Positions 18,306 through 28,331 of a stretch of 64,000 nucleotides of DNA are shown piece by piece; position 1 is the stretch's first letter; each line of letters starts with the position of its first letter. The translations under genes and the position numbers were made by a program. Location: positions 5,511,501 to 5,575,500 of the forward strand of contig NZ_CP030850.1 of NCBI RefSeq assembly GCF_003325355.1. The letters are read 5' to 3'. The notes under the pieces were generated by a model. The model made no database searches. It saw only the letters and a list, made by a program, of their open reading frames with translations, and was not told where the DNA came from. The stretch is from Runella rosea. GTDB lineage: Bacteria > Bacteroidota > Bacteroidia > Cytophagales > Spirosomataceae.

Positions 18306-18755
18306 CTAAAATTTCCGAATCACATACACTCCAGTACACAAAAGCACTACGCCTATCAATCTTTGCCAAGTGATGGGGTGAAGCGGGGCACCGAGTAGCC
18401 CAAATTGGTCAATCACCATGGCGGCGATTACCTGCCCCATTAATACCAAAACGGTTACGTTTCCGATGCCTAGCTTGGGCGCAAGCCAAACAACGAGCAA
18501 AACGTAGGTGCCGCCCAAAAGACCACCGATATAGCTCCACTTGGGAGGGGCGGCAAAATGCGTCATGTTGGGGACGGTTTGCCGCGATAACACTATGTAG
18601 GCAGATAGCCCGATGACGGCCACAATAAAGATGGTAAGCGCTGAAAAATAAGGGTTTTGAAGACCTTTGCCCAATGCAGAATTCATGGCACTTTGGAACG
18701 GAATCAACACACCCGCCGTAATGGCGAGCATGATGTACAGAATAGAGTTGTTCAT
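18306..18755 (-). CDS. YdcZ/DUF606-type DMT-family membrane protein
   Basis: About 150 residues with five hydrophobic helices and the family's features: an opening TM segment with GVLIPFQSAMNSALGK, the middle GGLLGGTYVLLVVWLAPKLG, and the end LIGVVLLCTGVYVIRKF. YdcZ-like members of the drug/metabolite transporter superfamily usually act as half-size units that pair; the substrate is unknown. I chose ATG at 18755 because the 23 residues upstream in frame are not hydrophobic in the right way and the family starts at the first TM helix. Confidence 0.85.
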   Translation of the reverse strand: MNNSILYIMLAITAGVLIPFQSAMNSALGKGLQNPYFSALTIFIVAVIGLSAYIVLSRQTVPNMTHFAAPPKWSYIGGLLGGTYVLLVVWLAPKLGIGNVTVLVLMGQVIAAMVIDQFGLLGAPLHPITWQRLIGVVLLCTGVYVIRKF

Positions 18756-18898
18756 TTTCACTTGTCTGAAAGTAACGTTTTTGAGATGACTTAAATGTAA
18801 TAATAAATCAAAGGGAAAACTCAATAACGCCCTTGAAAGATTTGATTAAAAGTAGGCTTTGAGCTTAATAAGCACGATTTAAAAAGCCCATTTACAAG

Positions 18899-18934
18899 AA
18901 CACCCCTGTAAGCTGCCAACTAACAGGGGTGTTT
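18899..18934 (-). terminator. Terminator hairpin after the heparinase-like gene
   Basis: A perfect 11-bp stem AACACCCCTGT/ACAGGGGTGTT with a 13-nt loop lies just beyond the stop of the gene at 18976-20910. The T run is poor in both directions (TTC TTG on the minus strand), so efficiency is uncertain. Confidence 0.5.
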
Positions 18935-18975
18935 CCGTAAAATAAGTGTACGTTTCGCGCTTCAAAAACTGCTTC

Positions 18976-20910
18976 TTAATTCATTCCTATCGTAAATCCG
19001 TACTTTCCTTTTTGGGCCAATGTTTTGTTGGTCAGGATGATACGCTGTACGGGGTGGTTGTCCCACTTGGTTTTGAAACTCACGTATTCCATGCCGTCGG
19101 TAGAAGGTAAGTCGGTAGAAATGCTCCAAAGTTTGGGATCATATTGCAGCGTAACGGTTTGGTTTTTCCACGTCTTGAAGATGACTTTTCCAGGCGTGGC
19201 GGTGTCGATGTCGCAAACGGTCATGAAGATTTGCTGCAACGAATTTGGCTTTTGATTGAGCGCGTAATCGTCGTTGATTTCTACCGTGTTTTTGGCGCGG
19301 TTCAACTTGACGGTACGGTTCCAAGCCGCAATACCAGCGGCTTTGTCGTAGCTCGGCGCAATGTTCATACTCAACGATGATTCTTTGTCGTTAATGGTGC
19401 TTTTTACGTTGGTGGCTTCGTAGCTACGGCCCGCGATTTGTCCTAAGCCGTTGATGATGGGTAGGTTATGGTACTGTGATTGCGTAAACCACAGTTCGTA
19501 GCGCTTGGACGAAAACGTGCGGGCCGTGTAATTCCCACGTCCCGCGTCGATGATGACCGGCTCTCCGTTGGCGTAGAGCAGAAAATCGCCCACGTCGTTG
19601 TGGTTGTGGCTTTCGGCATTGTGGCCGCCGTGGGTCGCCATATAAAAACCGTTGTCGGCGCGGGTGGTCAGTACTTGAATGTCGTTAAACCACGCGTTTC
19701 TTACGGGTTCGTAGCTGCTTTTGGCTGGTTCAATGTTCTTGAAAGTCAGCAGGTTCTGAACCTTTCGCATCCGGTGGAAGCCATTGTTGGAAATGGCCGT
19801 TGGGTATTTCTCGATGGCCCATTTGCCAAACTGTTGCAATTGTGGGTCGTTAATTTTTTGCCCGAAACGATACAGCATGACGCCGTCGGGTTTGAGTTTG
19901 GGGTCGGCATCGGCGAAGTTGACGAAGTAATCGTTCGAAATATGGGTTTTGTACACATACGACGCCATTTTCTGAATCAACGGTTCATTGTAAATGGCCA
20001 CCTTGTTTTTTGTGGCTTCGTCGAGCAATTCGAGGCAGTCAAACACGCAGGCTCCCGCCGCAAACCAATAACTCGGACCTTCGTCGCAGCCACCGTCTTC
20101 GCCCAGTCCGTTTAGGTACAAATCCAATCCTAGCATGGCGCCATGCAGCGATTCAGCACGACGGGCTTCGTCTTTTTCGAGCAGCAGCGTGGCCGTCATC
20201 CAGTTGGACATAATCCACGGATTCCAGTTATTGACCGCATTTTTTTTACTCATCCAGCCATAACGGTCGGGATTTTTGAGCATCGGAATAAATAGCCGTT
20301 GGTTGGTTTCGTGGTAAATGCGCTTACGGATTAGCTTGTTGATTTTATCGAGTTTGTCACCCACAAAATAGTCGGTAAATGCCAAAACGGACGCGGTTTC
20401 GGCGGCAAAAAGATCAACGATATTATCCTCTACGTTGGGCAACCCTGTACCGCTGATGTGGGCGGGAACCCCCCAAAAGCTTTCTTCACAGATGGACCAA
20501 ACGCCGTTGAGAATGGCTTCCGTAAAGCGGCCTTTGTCTTCAATGCTTTCAGCTAAGACCAAATCAATCAACGCGTTACGCTTGCCAAAAGAAATTTTGC
20601 TGTGACGCTCGCGGTCGCCAGAGCGCACAAAGTCAAGCGAAGTTGTTGCCGAGATGGGTTCAAATTTATAATCTAATAAAGCTTCTCCTGCCTTGATGGT
20701 GCGCACAATGACGGAGTCGGGGAGGGCCGCTTTCCACTCGCCAACGGTTTTGGGATAAGGCTTGAATTGATTTTGTGGAATCAGGGATTGTTTGACGGCT
20801 TCCAAGGAGTATTTATTCCCTAAAATGTTGCGCTGGGTGACTTGAGCGTAGCTTTGTAGCAGCCCCCATTGGCTAAATAAAACAATCGTGAGGATAACGA
20901 GTTTTTTCAT
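18976..20910 (-). CDS. Heparinase II/III-like polysaccharide lyase
   Basis: A 644-residue exported protein with a signal peptide (MKKLVILTIVLFSQWGLLQSYAQ). Residues about 60-330 form an alpha-helical toroid typical of alginate/heparin lyases, including WNPWIMSNWMTATLL and DGGCDEGPSYWFAAG with candidate catalytic Tyr. Residues about 380 on carry the beta-sheet heparinase II/III domain with GGHNAESHNHNDVGDFLLY, whose histidines are the family hallmark. It should cleave uronic-acid-containing polysaccharide by beta-elimination in the periplasm. ATG 20910 is preferred over an upstream in-frame ATG because it begins the signal peptide. No SusC/SusD or sulfatase gene is adjacent. Confidence 0.88.
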   Translation of the reverse strand: MKKLVILTIVLFSQWGLLQSYAQVTQRNILGNKYSLEAVKQSLIPQNQFKPYPKTVGEWKAALPDSVIVRTIKAGEALLDYKFEPISATTSLDFVRSGDRERHSKISFGKRNALIDLVLAESIEDKGRFTEAILNGVWSICEESFWGVPAHISGTGLPNVEDNIVDLFAAETASVLAFTDYFVGDKLDKINKLIRKRIYHETNQRLFIPMLKNPDRYGWMSKKNAVNNWNPWIMSNWMTATLLLEKDEARRAESLHGAMLGLDLYLNGLGEDGGCDEGPSYWFAAGACVFDCLELLDEATKNKVAIYNEPLIQKMASYVYKTHISNDYFVNFADADPKLKPDGVMLYRFGQKINDPQLQQFGKWAIEKYPTAISNNGFHRMRKVQNLLTFKNIEPAKSSYEPVRNAWFNDIQVLTTRADNGFYMATHGGHNAESHNHNDVGDFLLYANGEPVIIDAGRGNYTARTFSSKRYELWFTQSQYHNLPIINGLGQIAGRSYEATNVKSTINDKESSLSMNIAPSYDKAAGIAAWNRTVKLNRAKNTVEINDDYALNQKPNSLQQIFMTVCDIDTATPGKVIFKTWKNQTVTLQYDPKLWSISTDLPSTDGMEYVSFKTKWDNHPVQRIILTNKTLAQKGKYGFTIGMN

Positions 20911-21200
20911 GTTGGGATAGAGGTTTGTGAATAATCTAATGTATTCATTCAGCATAAAGAAGGCAAAGGTGAAACCCTGATACTTGAATTTGGCGGGAAA
21001 TAATCAATAGACTTTGTCCCCGACTGGGTGTTTGTTTCCAAAAACTTAAAAAGTCGGCAAAAATGCCCTTATGGTACGGTTCCTCTGGGCGTTAATCTAA
21101 AAAAAGAGTTCGCCATAAGTAAAAACCCGTAATTAGCCGTTTTACTTAATCTACCACTGTTTATTTTTGATTCCGTCTAACATATAACGTTCAATAACCC

Positions 21201-24200
21201 ATGCTTTTAAATAAACAGGCTAAGATTCAACTCTCGGCATCGCTCGGAGTCGCCTTTCTGGTGGTTTCGTGTATGAAAATGCCGCGCAGTAGCCAACCTG
21301 TAATGATCAAAGAAGACCCCACCAAAGCGTTGGCTAAGGCGCGGGAAATTCGCGAAAAAACGGCCATAAAACTGGCCGACGGGTTGCAAATGAGCCTTTG
21401 GGCTTCTGATTCACTCGCTCCCGACCCCGTGGCGATGTCGATCGACGATCAAGGGCGAGTGTACCTCAACCGTACCAACCGCCAAAAGAACTCCGAGTTT
21501 GATATTCGTGGGCACCGCGACTGGATGACGGAGTCTATCGGCCTCCAAACCGTGGAAGACCGTCGGGCGTTTTTGCGGAAAACCTTCGCGCCTGAGCGCT
21601 CTGCCGAAAATTCGTGGCTGGCTGATCTCAACGAAGATGGCTCCCACGATTGGCGTGATTTAGCGGTGGAAAAAGACGAGATTTGGCGCTTGGAAGATAC
21701 CAACAACGACGGAATTGCGGATGTTTCGCTCCGTATTTTAGAAGACTTTTACGAAGAAGTTACCGACGTAGCGGGTGGAATGTTGGTGCGAGCCAAGGAT
21801 ATGTTTGTGGGAATAGCCCCTGATTTGTGGCGGCTCGAAGACCGAAATGGCGATGGTGTCATAGACAAGAAAACTTCGATTAGCCACGGCTACGGGGTCC
21901 ACATCGGTTTTGGCGGCCACGGCATGTCGGGCGTTATTGAAGGACCCGACGGCCGTATTTATTGGAATATTGGCGACATTGGGGCCAACATCACGGCCCC
22001 CGACGGCAAAAAACACGAGCATCCCAACTCGGGTATCATTGCGCGCTCCAACCCCGACGGTAGTGATTTTGAGATTTTTGCCCACGGCCTTCGCAACACC
22101 CACGAGTTTGTGTTTGACGAATATGGAAACCTGATTTCTTCCGACAACGACGGCGACCATCCTGGCGAAAGTGAGCGGTTGGTTCACGTCGTGGAAGGTT
22201 CCGATGCGGGCTGGCGTTCCAACTGGCAGTACGGAAAATATACTGATCCCAAAAACAATAAATACAAGGTGTGGATGGACGAAAAACTGTTTAAGCCCCG
22301 TTGGGACGGACAGGCGGCCTACATCATTCCGCCCATCATGAACTACCACAACGGCCCCACGGGCATGGTTTACAATCCGGGTACAGCTTTGGGCTCAGAT
22401 TGGAAAAAGAAGTTTTTCTTGGTGGAGTTTGTGGGTACACCTACGCGCTCGCACATTTGGTCGTTTGGCCTCAAACCCAAAGGCGCGTCGTTTGAATTGG
22501 ATGGCGAAAAAGACATCGTTAGCGGTATTTTGCCGACGGGTATTAAATTTGGTCCCGATGGTGCCTTGTACGTAGCCGACTGGATTAACGGCTGGGATAC
22601 CAAGAATTACGGTCGCGTGTGGAAACTGGACGTAACCAAAGAAAAGAATGATTTGGCGGCGGTGCGTCAGGAAACCAAACGTCTGATTCAGTTGGACTAC
22701 GCTTCGCAAAGTGCGGATATGCTGTATTCGCTATTGTCGAATGTAGACATGCGAATTCGTCAAAAAGCGCAGTTTGAATTGGTGAGCCGAGGCGCAAAAG
22801 GGGCGCCGATGTTGACCAAAGCCATTGACCAAACCCAAAGTCAGTTGGCACGGATTCACGGCATTTGGGGTGTGGGGCAATTGGCCCGCGTCAACAAAGC
22901 CAATGCGTCGACATTGTTACCTTTATTGAAAGACAAAGACCCCGAAATTATTACGCAGGCGGCCAAAATGCTCGGCGATGCCCGCATTGCCACGGCAGGC
23001 AGTGAGCTGATTCCATTGCTCAAAAACACCAGCCCACGCGTTCGTTTTTATGCCGCTGAGGCCTTGGGCCGCATTGCCTACGCTGATGCCGTAACGCCCC
23101 TGATTGAGATGATTGCAGCCAACAATGACGAAGACGTATACATCCGTCACGCTGGGGTATTGGCGTTGTCGAGAATCGGGAAAGCAGAACCAATGGTCGC
23201 CTTGGCCAACAACCCAAGCAAAGCCCTGCGTACGGCGGCGGTATTGGTGCTAAGACGGATGAAAAATGATAACATCGCGTTGTTTCTTAATGATAAAGAT
23301 GAATACATCGTGGCCGAAGCCGCGCGCGGTATCAACGACGACCTCTCGATTCCGGGGGCGCTACCCGCGTTGGCCGCGAAATTGCAGGACAAAAGCATTA
23401 CGTCGGACGTGATCCTGCGTCGCGCCATCAACGCCGCGTTGCGAGTGGGTACCGATAAGGAATTGGATATGTTGGTGGCTTTTGCGACCCGCACCGACAT
23501 CAAAGATGATGTAAAAGCGGAAGCCCTGGCCACTTTGGGTACGTGGGCGAACCCGTCGGTACTCGACCGCGTGGATGGTCGCTACCGTGGCAAAATCGAA
23601 CGCGACCCCGCTGGCGTACGGACCAAAGTTACACCGCATATCGCTAATTTTCTGAAAGAGAAAAACGCCGAATCACTGATTGCCGTCGCAGGTTTGCTGG
23701 CCGATTTAAAGATTACGAGCGCCAACGCGCAACTGGCCGAACTCTACGATGCCACAACTGACCCCAAGGTAAAAGCCGCGATTTTGCCCGCGCTGAATCA
23801 GCTAAGCTACGCCCAAATGGACGCCCTCATCAAGAAAGGCATGGACGACAAAGACGAAAGCGTGCGTACTGTGGCGTTGGGATTGTTGGACAATAAAAAC
23901 GTAACCAAAGAAAGCTTACCCGCCATCGTGAGTTCTATTTTTACCAAAGGGACGGTGCGTGAGCAGCAAAAAATGCTGGAAGTGTTGGGCAAAATGGAAG
24001 CCGATAAAACGCAGGTGATTTTGGGAGATTTGATTGACCAATTGGCCGCTAAAAAACTCTCGCCGAACCTATCTTTGGAATTGAAAGAAGCCGTAGACGC
24101 CTCGGGTGTGGCGACTTTAAAAACCAAAATGGCATCGCTTAAACCCAATGCTTCGGCCTTGGATGAATACGCCGAAACGATGTACGGTGGCAACCGTTTT

Positions 24201-24605
24201 CAGGGCCGTAACATCTTCAACACCAACTCCACCGCTCAATGCGTGCGTTGCCATGCGGTGGGTGGTACGGGTGGTGCAGTAGGCCCCGCGCTGACCCACA
24301 TTGGTGATGTGCTTACCCGTGAGCAGCTGTTGCAGGCGCTAGTGGAACCAAGTGCGCGCATCGCGCCGGGCTTCGGTTCGGTCTCGCTTACGCTCAAAGA
24401 CGGGCAGGTGGTCAATGGTACCTTGGCGAAAGAAACCGCCGAAGAACTGACCATCAACACCTCCGACGCCGAGCCGTTGGTGATTCCCGTAGCCCGCATC
24501 ACCAAACGCGAAAACATGCCTTCTGGGATGCCACCGATGGGCTCATTACTCTCCAAAAGAGAGATTCGGGACGTAATCGAGTACTTGGCGAATCTGAAAA
24601 AGTAG
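21201..24605 (+). CDS. PVC-type membrane-bound dehydrogenase with HEAT repeats and cytochrome c
   Basis: This 1134-residue lipoprotein (lipobox VVSCMKM) has three parts. Residues about 50-490 are a six-bladed propeller of the putative membrane-bound dehydrogenase type (EIWRLEDTNNDGIADV, GHGMSGVIEGPDGRIYWNIG, GLRNTHEFVFDEYGNLISSDND). Residues about 510-960 are HEAT repeats (IRQKAQFELVSRGAKGAP, RFYAAEALGRIAYADAV). The C-terminal part is a c-type heme domain with CVRCH and the downstream axial-ligand region ending MPSGMPPMGSLLSKREIRDVIEYL. This architecture was first noted in Planctomycetes and Verrucomicrobia and also occurs in Cytophagales. It likely oxidises a sugar or alcohol in the envelope and passes electrons to its own heme; the substrate is unknown. 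Confidence 0.9.
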   Translation: MLLNKQAKIQLSASLGVAFLVVSCMKMPRSSQPVMIKEDPTKALAKAREIREKTAIKLADGLQMSLWASDSLAPDPVAMSIDDQGRVYLNRTNRQKNSEFDIRGHRDWMTESIGLQTVEDRRAFLRKTFAPERSAENSWLADLNEDGSHDWRDLAVEKDEIWRLEDTNNDGIADVSLRILEDFYEEVTDVAGGMLVRAKDMFVGIAPDLWRLEDRNGDGVIDKKTSISHGYGVHIGFGGHGMSGVIEGPDGRIYWNIGDIGANITAPDGKKHEHPNSGIIARSNPDGSDFEIFAHGLRNTHEFVFDEYGNLISSDNDGDHPGESERLVHVVEGSDAGWRSNWQYGKYTDPKNNKYKVWMDEKLFKPRWDGQAAYIIPPIMNYHNGPTGMVYNPGTALGSDWKKKFFLVEFVGTPTRSHIWSFGLKPKGASFELDGEKDIVSGILPTGIKFGPDGALYVADWINGWDTKNYGRVWKLDVTKEKNDLAAVRQETKRLIQLDYASQSADMLYSLLSNVDMRIRQKAQFELVSRGAKGAPMLTKAIDQTQSQLARIHGIWGVGQLARVNKANASTLLPLLKDKDPEIITQAAKMLGDARIATAGSELIPLLKNTSPRVRFYAAEALGRIAYADAVTPLIEMIAANNDEDVYIRHAGVLALSRIGKAEPMVALANNPSKALRTAAVLVLRRMKNDNIALFLNDKDEYIVAEAARGINDDLSIPGALPALAAKLQDKSITSDVILRRAINAALRVGTDKELDMLVAFATRTDIKDDVKAEALATLGTWANPSVLDRVDGRYRGKIERDPAGVRTKVTPHIANFLKEKNAESLIAVAGLLADLKITSANAQLAELYDATTDPKVKAAILPALNQLSYAQMDALIKKGMDDKDESVRTVALGLLDNKNVTKESLPAIVSSIFTKGTVREQQKMLEVLGKMEADKTQVILGDLIDQLAAKKLSPNLSLELKEAVDASGVATLKTKMASLKPNASALDEYAETMYGGNRFQGRNIFNTNSTAQCVRCHAVGGTGGAVGPALTHIGDVLTREQLLQALVEPSARIAPGFGSVSLTLKDGQVVNGTLAKETAEELTINTSDAEPLVIPVARITKRENMPSGMPPMGSLLSKREIRDVIEYLANLKK

Positions 24606-24633
24606 GAGTACGCCTTTATCCGTTCAAAATAGT

Positions 24634-24671
24634 AACCGCCGCAGAGCCCAAGCTTTGCGGCGGTTTTTTTT
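24634..24671 (+). terminator. Strong Rho-independent terminator
   Basis: A perfect 10-bp stem AACCGCCGCA/TGCGGCGGTT is followed by seven further T. It begins 29 bases after the stop of the dehydrogenase gene. Confidence 0.93.
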
Positions 24672-24809
24672 GTGTCCAACAGGGAGTTTTGTCAGTTTTA
24701 GTCAATGAATTGACAATTAAATTTTTGAAAAAAACACACTTTTGACAAAAGAGCAAGCGTTTATTGAATGCATGAACGTTATTAGTAAAACGTAACAGCT
24801 TGAAACAAA

Positions 24810-25871
24810 ATGAAGAACTTCGCCTTGTTTTTGATCAACGTTATCATTCTATCTTCCTGTAGAAAAAAGAGCGAATATCCAATCGGGCCCAATCCTCCAT
24901 TTGAAAACTGTAAAATCCTGCCAGATATTTCCCCCCCTCCGGGATTTAAATTAAACAACAAACAATCCGTTGATTTTAATGGTCGATTGAAAGAAATTCA
25001 ATTGATTGATGGAAAGGTAGGATATGCTCTAGGCGTAAATAGCGCCGGGGGATATGCTGAACTGTTTAAAACAGTTGATGGAGGAAATTCCTGGGTAGAT
25101 TTAAAACTCCTTTTGAGAGAAAATCCAAGATGTATGTTTTTTTTGAATGATAAAGAAGGGTTTATTTCATGCTTTGGGGGGAAGGGAGATTTACTTAAAA
25201 CAGTAGATGGAGGCGTCAATTGGGTGAAACAGACTTATCCGAATCTGGAGGGAAATATGAATCACATCCAAAGCGATAAACATTCTGATTTATATGCGAT
25301 TTTATCGGGATTAAACACCAATACAGTTCTGATTAAATCGAAAGATAAAGGTAATTCGTGGGTAATTATAAATGATTCTTCGGAGTTAGGATTTTCTTTA
25401 GTTACGTTTAGTTTCAAGATTTTTGAAGATAGAATTTATATTTCAGGCAAAAATGGGGTAATAATAGTGACCGATTTGAATGGGAAAGAAATTGAGAAAA
25501 TTGTAACCAATGCGTCAAATATTTATGATTTCGAAATAATCGATAAAGACAATATAGTAATGTCAGCTTCTGGAAAAATAATAAAAACAACGGATGGCGG
25601 GAAAAAATGGAGTGCGACTTACAACAGAAGTGCCAGAATTGTCGATTTTTGGAATCCTAATGAAGGTATAATGATATTAAACAAAAGCTATTGTGCAACG
25701 GATGTTTATCAGGCAAATGATATAATAGCGTATACAAAAGACGGTGGTTTGACTTGGGATGAAAGTGCTGAGGCCACTAATGTTATGTCAGATTATTCAG
25801 ACAATCAACTTCTTACTGATAAAGGATATATCCTGTTAATTGGGAACAATATTTTTGTATTGGATAGATAA
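24810..25871 (+). CDS. Asp-box/YCF48-like repeat lipoprotein, low GC
   Basis: The 353-residue protein has a lipobox (ILSSCRKKSE) and repeated Asp-box-like motifs: TVDGGNSW, TVDGGVNW, SKDKGNSW, TTDGGKKW and TKDGGLTW. These recur at roughly blade length and predict a beta-propeller resembling YCF48/sialidase-like repeat proteins. No catalytic residues of sialidases are evident. Base composition is clearly more AT-rich than the genes on either side, which suggests recent acquisition or relaxed constraint. Function is unknown. Confidence 0.8.
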   Translation: MKNFALFLINVIILSSCRKKSEYPIGPNPPFENCKILPDISPPPGFKLNNKQSVDFNGRLKEIQLIDGKVGYALGVNSAGGYAELFKTVDGGNSWVDLKLLLRENPRCMFFLNDKEGFISCFGGKGDLLKTVDGGVNWVKQTYPNLEGNMNHIQSDKHSDLYAILSGLNTNTVLIKSKDKGNSWVIINDSSELGFSLVTFSFKIFEDRIYISGKNGVIIVTDLNGKEIEKIVTNASNIYDFEIIDKDNIVMSASGKIIKTTDGGKKWSATYNRSARIVDFWNPNEGIMILNKSYCATDVYQANDIIAYTKDGGLTWDESAEATNVMSDYSDNQLLTDKGYILLIGNNIFVLDR

Positions 25872-25962
25872 CTGGTAAATTTATATGTACGGAAATTAAG
25901 GTTAGATAAGCTAAATTCCAAACCGGAGAAGATTTCAACAAAAACATTTCCCCCAACTAACC

Positions 25963-26032
25963 TACCGCTTTCCAAGAATGATTTTCCGCAGGGGGGCGTG
26001 TCGTCGGGCAGGGTTAGGAATTGAAAGCGGTA
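25963..26032. repeat. Long-range inverted repeat in non-coding gap
   Basis: TACCGCTTTC (25963-25972) is matched by GAAAGCGGTA (26023-26032) across a 50-base G-rich loop. The surrounding 288 bases (25872-26159) contain no gene that I can support. This could be a structured leader or degraded repeat; evidence is limited. Confidence 0.35.
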
Positions 26033-26159
26033 ACGAGGGCCTTGACTACATTGGGGAGTTATTTTTTAGAATGAGTTGAGTGTACAGGTATCCCGATAGC
26101 TGGATTTTAAAATTCTCAGTTTATTTTCTAATTTGCCTGTTACTGCCCAATCCTCAGCT

Positions 26160-27827
26160 ATGCGATTATTGTTTGTTTGTCTAAGCCTGTTGCTGTCATT
26201 ACCCCTGTTGGCCCAAAAACGCTTTCACTACCGGACTTCCGACGAATTGCAGTCCGTCGAGTCATTCGTTTACTGTCGGGTGGATTCTTCCAAGGTGATG
26301 GGTTTTGATCAAATACGCAGGTTGCCGGAAGAGGCATTTATGTTAAATACCAAAAATTTTCTCAATTTTGGCAATACCGAATACCCCATTTGGTTACGGA
26401 TTGATGTAGAAAATCAATCTGATGAGGCGCTATACCTGATTCAGGAATTGCACGATGTGCGGCTGTTGGATGTGTTTTTGGTTGATACGAACGATTCAAT
26501 TCGATCATGGTACACAGGGGCGATGCGGCCGTTTGGTGCGCATTTTCTCAAACGCAGCAATACCGTTTTTGACTTAGGGAAATCGCCCAAACGAATTTAC
26601 CTACGTCTACAAAATACAAGTGTGTATGTTCCGCTGAAAATCGGGAATATCCAAGCCATTTCCAATTATTTACACAAGTACGATTTGTTGTATGGCGGTA
26701 TTTACGGCGTTTTATTGGCGCTCATGTTTTACAATCTGTTCGTTTTTGCGGTCACCCGAGACCGGGTTTTTCTTTATTATTTTTTCTACATTTCATCGTC
26801 GGGGTATATCATTTTCAAAGCCGATAATCATCATCAGGAATTTGTCTTCCACCAAATTTCCAATTTCAGTTCTGATATCAATCTCTCGTCGGCCATAACG
26901 TTGTTTTTTATTATACTGTTTGCCAATGCTTACCTGAGAATGAAGGAGTTGGCTCCCAAATTCTTTTGGACCCTGGTTGTGTTGTGGCTGCTTTGTCTCG
27001 TATTGCTGCCCTTCGAATGGTTTCCTTATCAAGGATGGGTGAATGATATCTTTCAATTGTTGGTGATCTCCATCATGTTGGTGCTTTTGGGAGCAAGTCT
27101 CTATATCCATTTTCTGGGTTTCAAGCATGCACGGTACTTCGTATTGGCTTTTGGCTTCTACATTTATGGCGTGGTGAATGTACTTTTGGGTTTTATGGGC
27201 ATTGTATCAATGAACAACCTGCGAGCGGCCTACATCTATCAAATTTGCTCGGTCTTGGAGGCGTTGTTCTTTGCTTTTGCCGTTGCCTACCGTTTCAATA
27301 CGTATCGAAAAGAAGCCAAAGATGCCCGGGAAATTGCGTTGAAACGCTCGCAGGAGCATGAGGAACTGTTGCTGAAAAACAGTCAGTTGTTAGCCGAGAA
27401 GTTGCAGATAGAACAAAATATCAAATCCCATCAAAACAATAAAGACGTCAATCAACTGCTCCAACAGATCCAATCGGGCAGTCAGTCTATCCGAAAAATT
27501 TCCATTCCCACCGTCGAGGGTGTTATTCTGTTTCCTGAGCAGGATATCAATCGTTTGGAAGCCATGGGTAGCTATTGTATGATCTATTTGAGTGGCAATA
27601 AGAAAATCACTACTTCCAAACCGATGTCTCATTTTGAACAGATGATCGACGGAGAACAATTTATGCGGATCCATAAATCTCATATTGTAAACCTGAATAA
27701 TGTGGTTCGGTACATTCGGGGCGAAGGAGGGACGGTCGAGATGAAAGATAAGAGCGAAGTTCCTGTTTCGAGAAGGTTGAAAACGGAGTTGTTGCAAAGG
27801 TTGGCCATTGAACAACCTGCCGTTTAG
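26160..27827 (+). CDS. 7TM-DISM receptor with C-terminal LytTR domain
   Basis: After a signal peptide (MRLLFVCLSLLLSLPLLAQ) comes an extracytoplasmic 7TMR-DISMED2-type sensor of about 150 residues, then seven membrane helices (starting LYGGIYGVLLALMFYNLFVFAV), a coiled coil (about 390-440), and a LytTR DNA-binding domain (about 455-545) with AMGSYCMIYLSGNKKITTSK and FMRIHKSHIVNLNNV. It would sense a ligand outside the inner membrane and bind DNA directly, a one-component membrane-bound regulator. ATG 26160 is chosen over TTG 26133 because the signal peptide starts there. Targets are unknown; the small genes just downstream are candidates. Confidence 0.88.
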   Translation: MRLLFVCLSLLLSLPLLAQKRFHYRTSDELQSVESFVYCRVDSSKVMGFDQIRRLPEEAFMLNTKNFLNFGNTEYPIWLRIDVENQSDEALYLIQELHDVRLLDVFLVDTNDSIRSWYTGAMRPFGAHFLKRSNTVFDLGKSPKRIYLRLQNTSVYVPLKIGNIQAISNYLHKYDLLYGGIYGVLLALMFYNLFVFAVTRDRVFLYYFFYISSSGYIIFKADNHHQEFVFHQISNFSSDINLSSAITLFFIILFANAYLRMKELAPKFFWTLVVLWLLCLVLLPFEWFPYQGWVNDIFQLLVISIMLVLLGASLYIHFLGFKHARYFVLAFGFYIYGVVNVLLGFMGIVSMNNLRAAYIYQICSVLEALFFAFAVAYRFNTYRKEAKDAREIALKRSQEHEELLLKNSQLLAEKLQIEQNIKSHQNNKDVNQLLQQIQSGSQSIRKISIPTVEGVILFPEQDINRLEAMGSYCMIYLSGNKKITTSKPMSHFEQMIDGEQFMRIHKSHIVNLNNVVRYIRGEGGTVEMKDKSEVPVSRRLKTELLQRLAIEQPAV

Positions 27828-27924
27828 AAATTAGATTCCGCAGTTCAGAAACCGGAATTGTTTTGAGGGCAAAAAGCCGAATACTTTTAGGGCGAATTAG
27901 TATTTCATCCTAAAACCTCAAACG

Positions 27925-28287
27925 ATGTCAAAATCAGCCAAAACGGTTCTGTTTTTTAGCTATTACCTTTTTATTGTAGGGCTTGAACTTACGTTTATTC
28001 CTAACGTCTTCACCAAAACCGCCCAATTGCCCGAAGCCCACGAGCCTTACATCCGAGTAGTGGGGATCCTGGCGTTTCTTCTGGGCGTGTATTATTATCA
28101 ATCTGCCAAAAACGACCTCACGCCTTTCTTCAAAACCACCATTACCGGCCGTTCGATTTATTTTTTAGGAGCAGTGGGCTTGGTCGTTTCCCAAATTGCG
28201 CCGCCTGTTTTTGTTGCCTTCGGCGTGATTGATTTGCTGGGTGCGATTTGGACGTGGCGAACGCTGAAAAGCGAAGGGAAAATGTAA
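27925..28287 (+). CDS. Small four-helix membrane protein, unknown function
   Basis: The 120-residue protein has about four predicted membrane helices (VLFFSYYLFIVGLELTFIP, VVGILAFLLGVYYY, SIYFLGAVGLVVSQIAP, VFVAFGVIDLLGAIWTW) and no catalytic motif. I do not recognise the family with certainty; it resembles small DoxX/DUF4345-like membrane proteins. It lies 97 bases after the LytTR receptor gene and 44 bases before the next gene, so the three may form one transcript. Confidence 0.75.
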   Translation: MSKSAKTVLFFSYYLFIVGLELTFIPNVFTKTAQLPEAHEPYIRVVGILAFLLGVYYYQSAKNDLTPFFKTTITGRSIYFLGAVGLVVSQIAPPVFVAFGVIDLLGAIWTWRTLKSEGKM

Positions 28288-28331
28288 GTCTTTCATCAAA
28301 AAATAATTTCACTCAAAACAACCCTATTTTT

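Noticed and set aside
25872-26159. Possible riboswitch or small RNA in the gap before the 7TM-LytTR gene
   Set aside because: Only one 10-bp long-range pairing is visible and no known consensus could be recognised.
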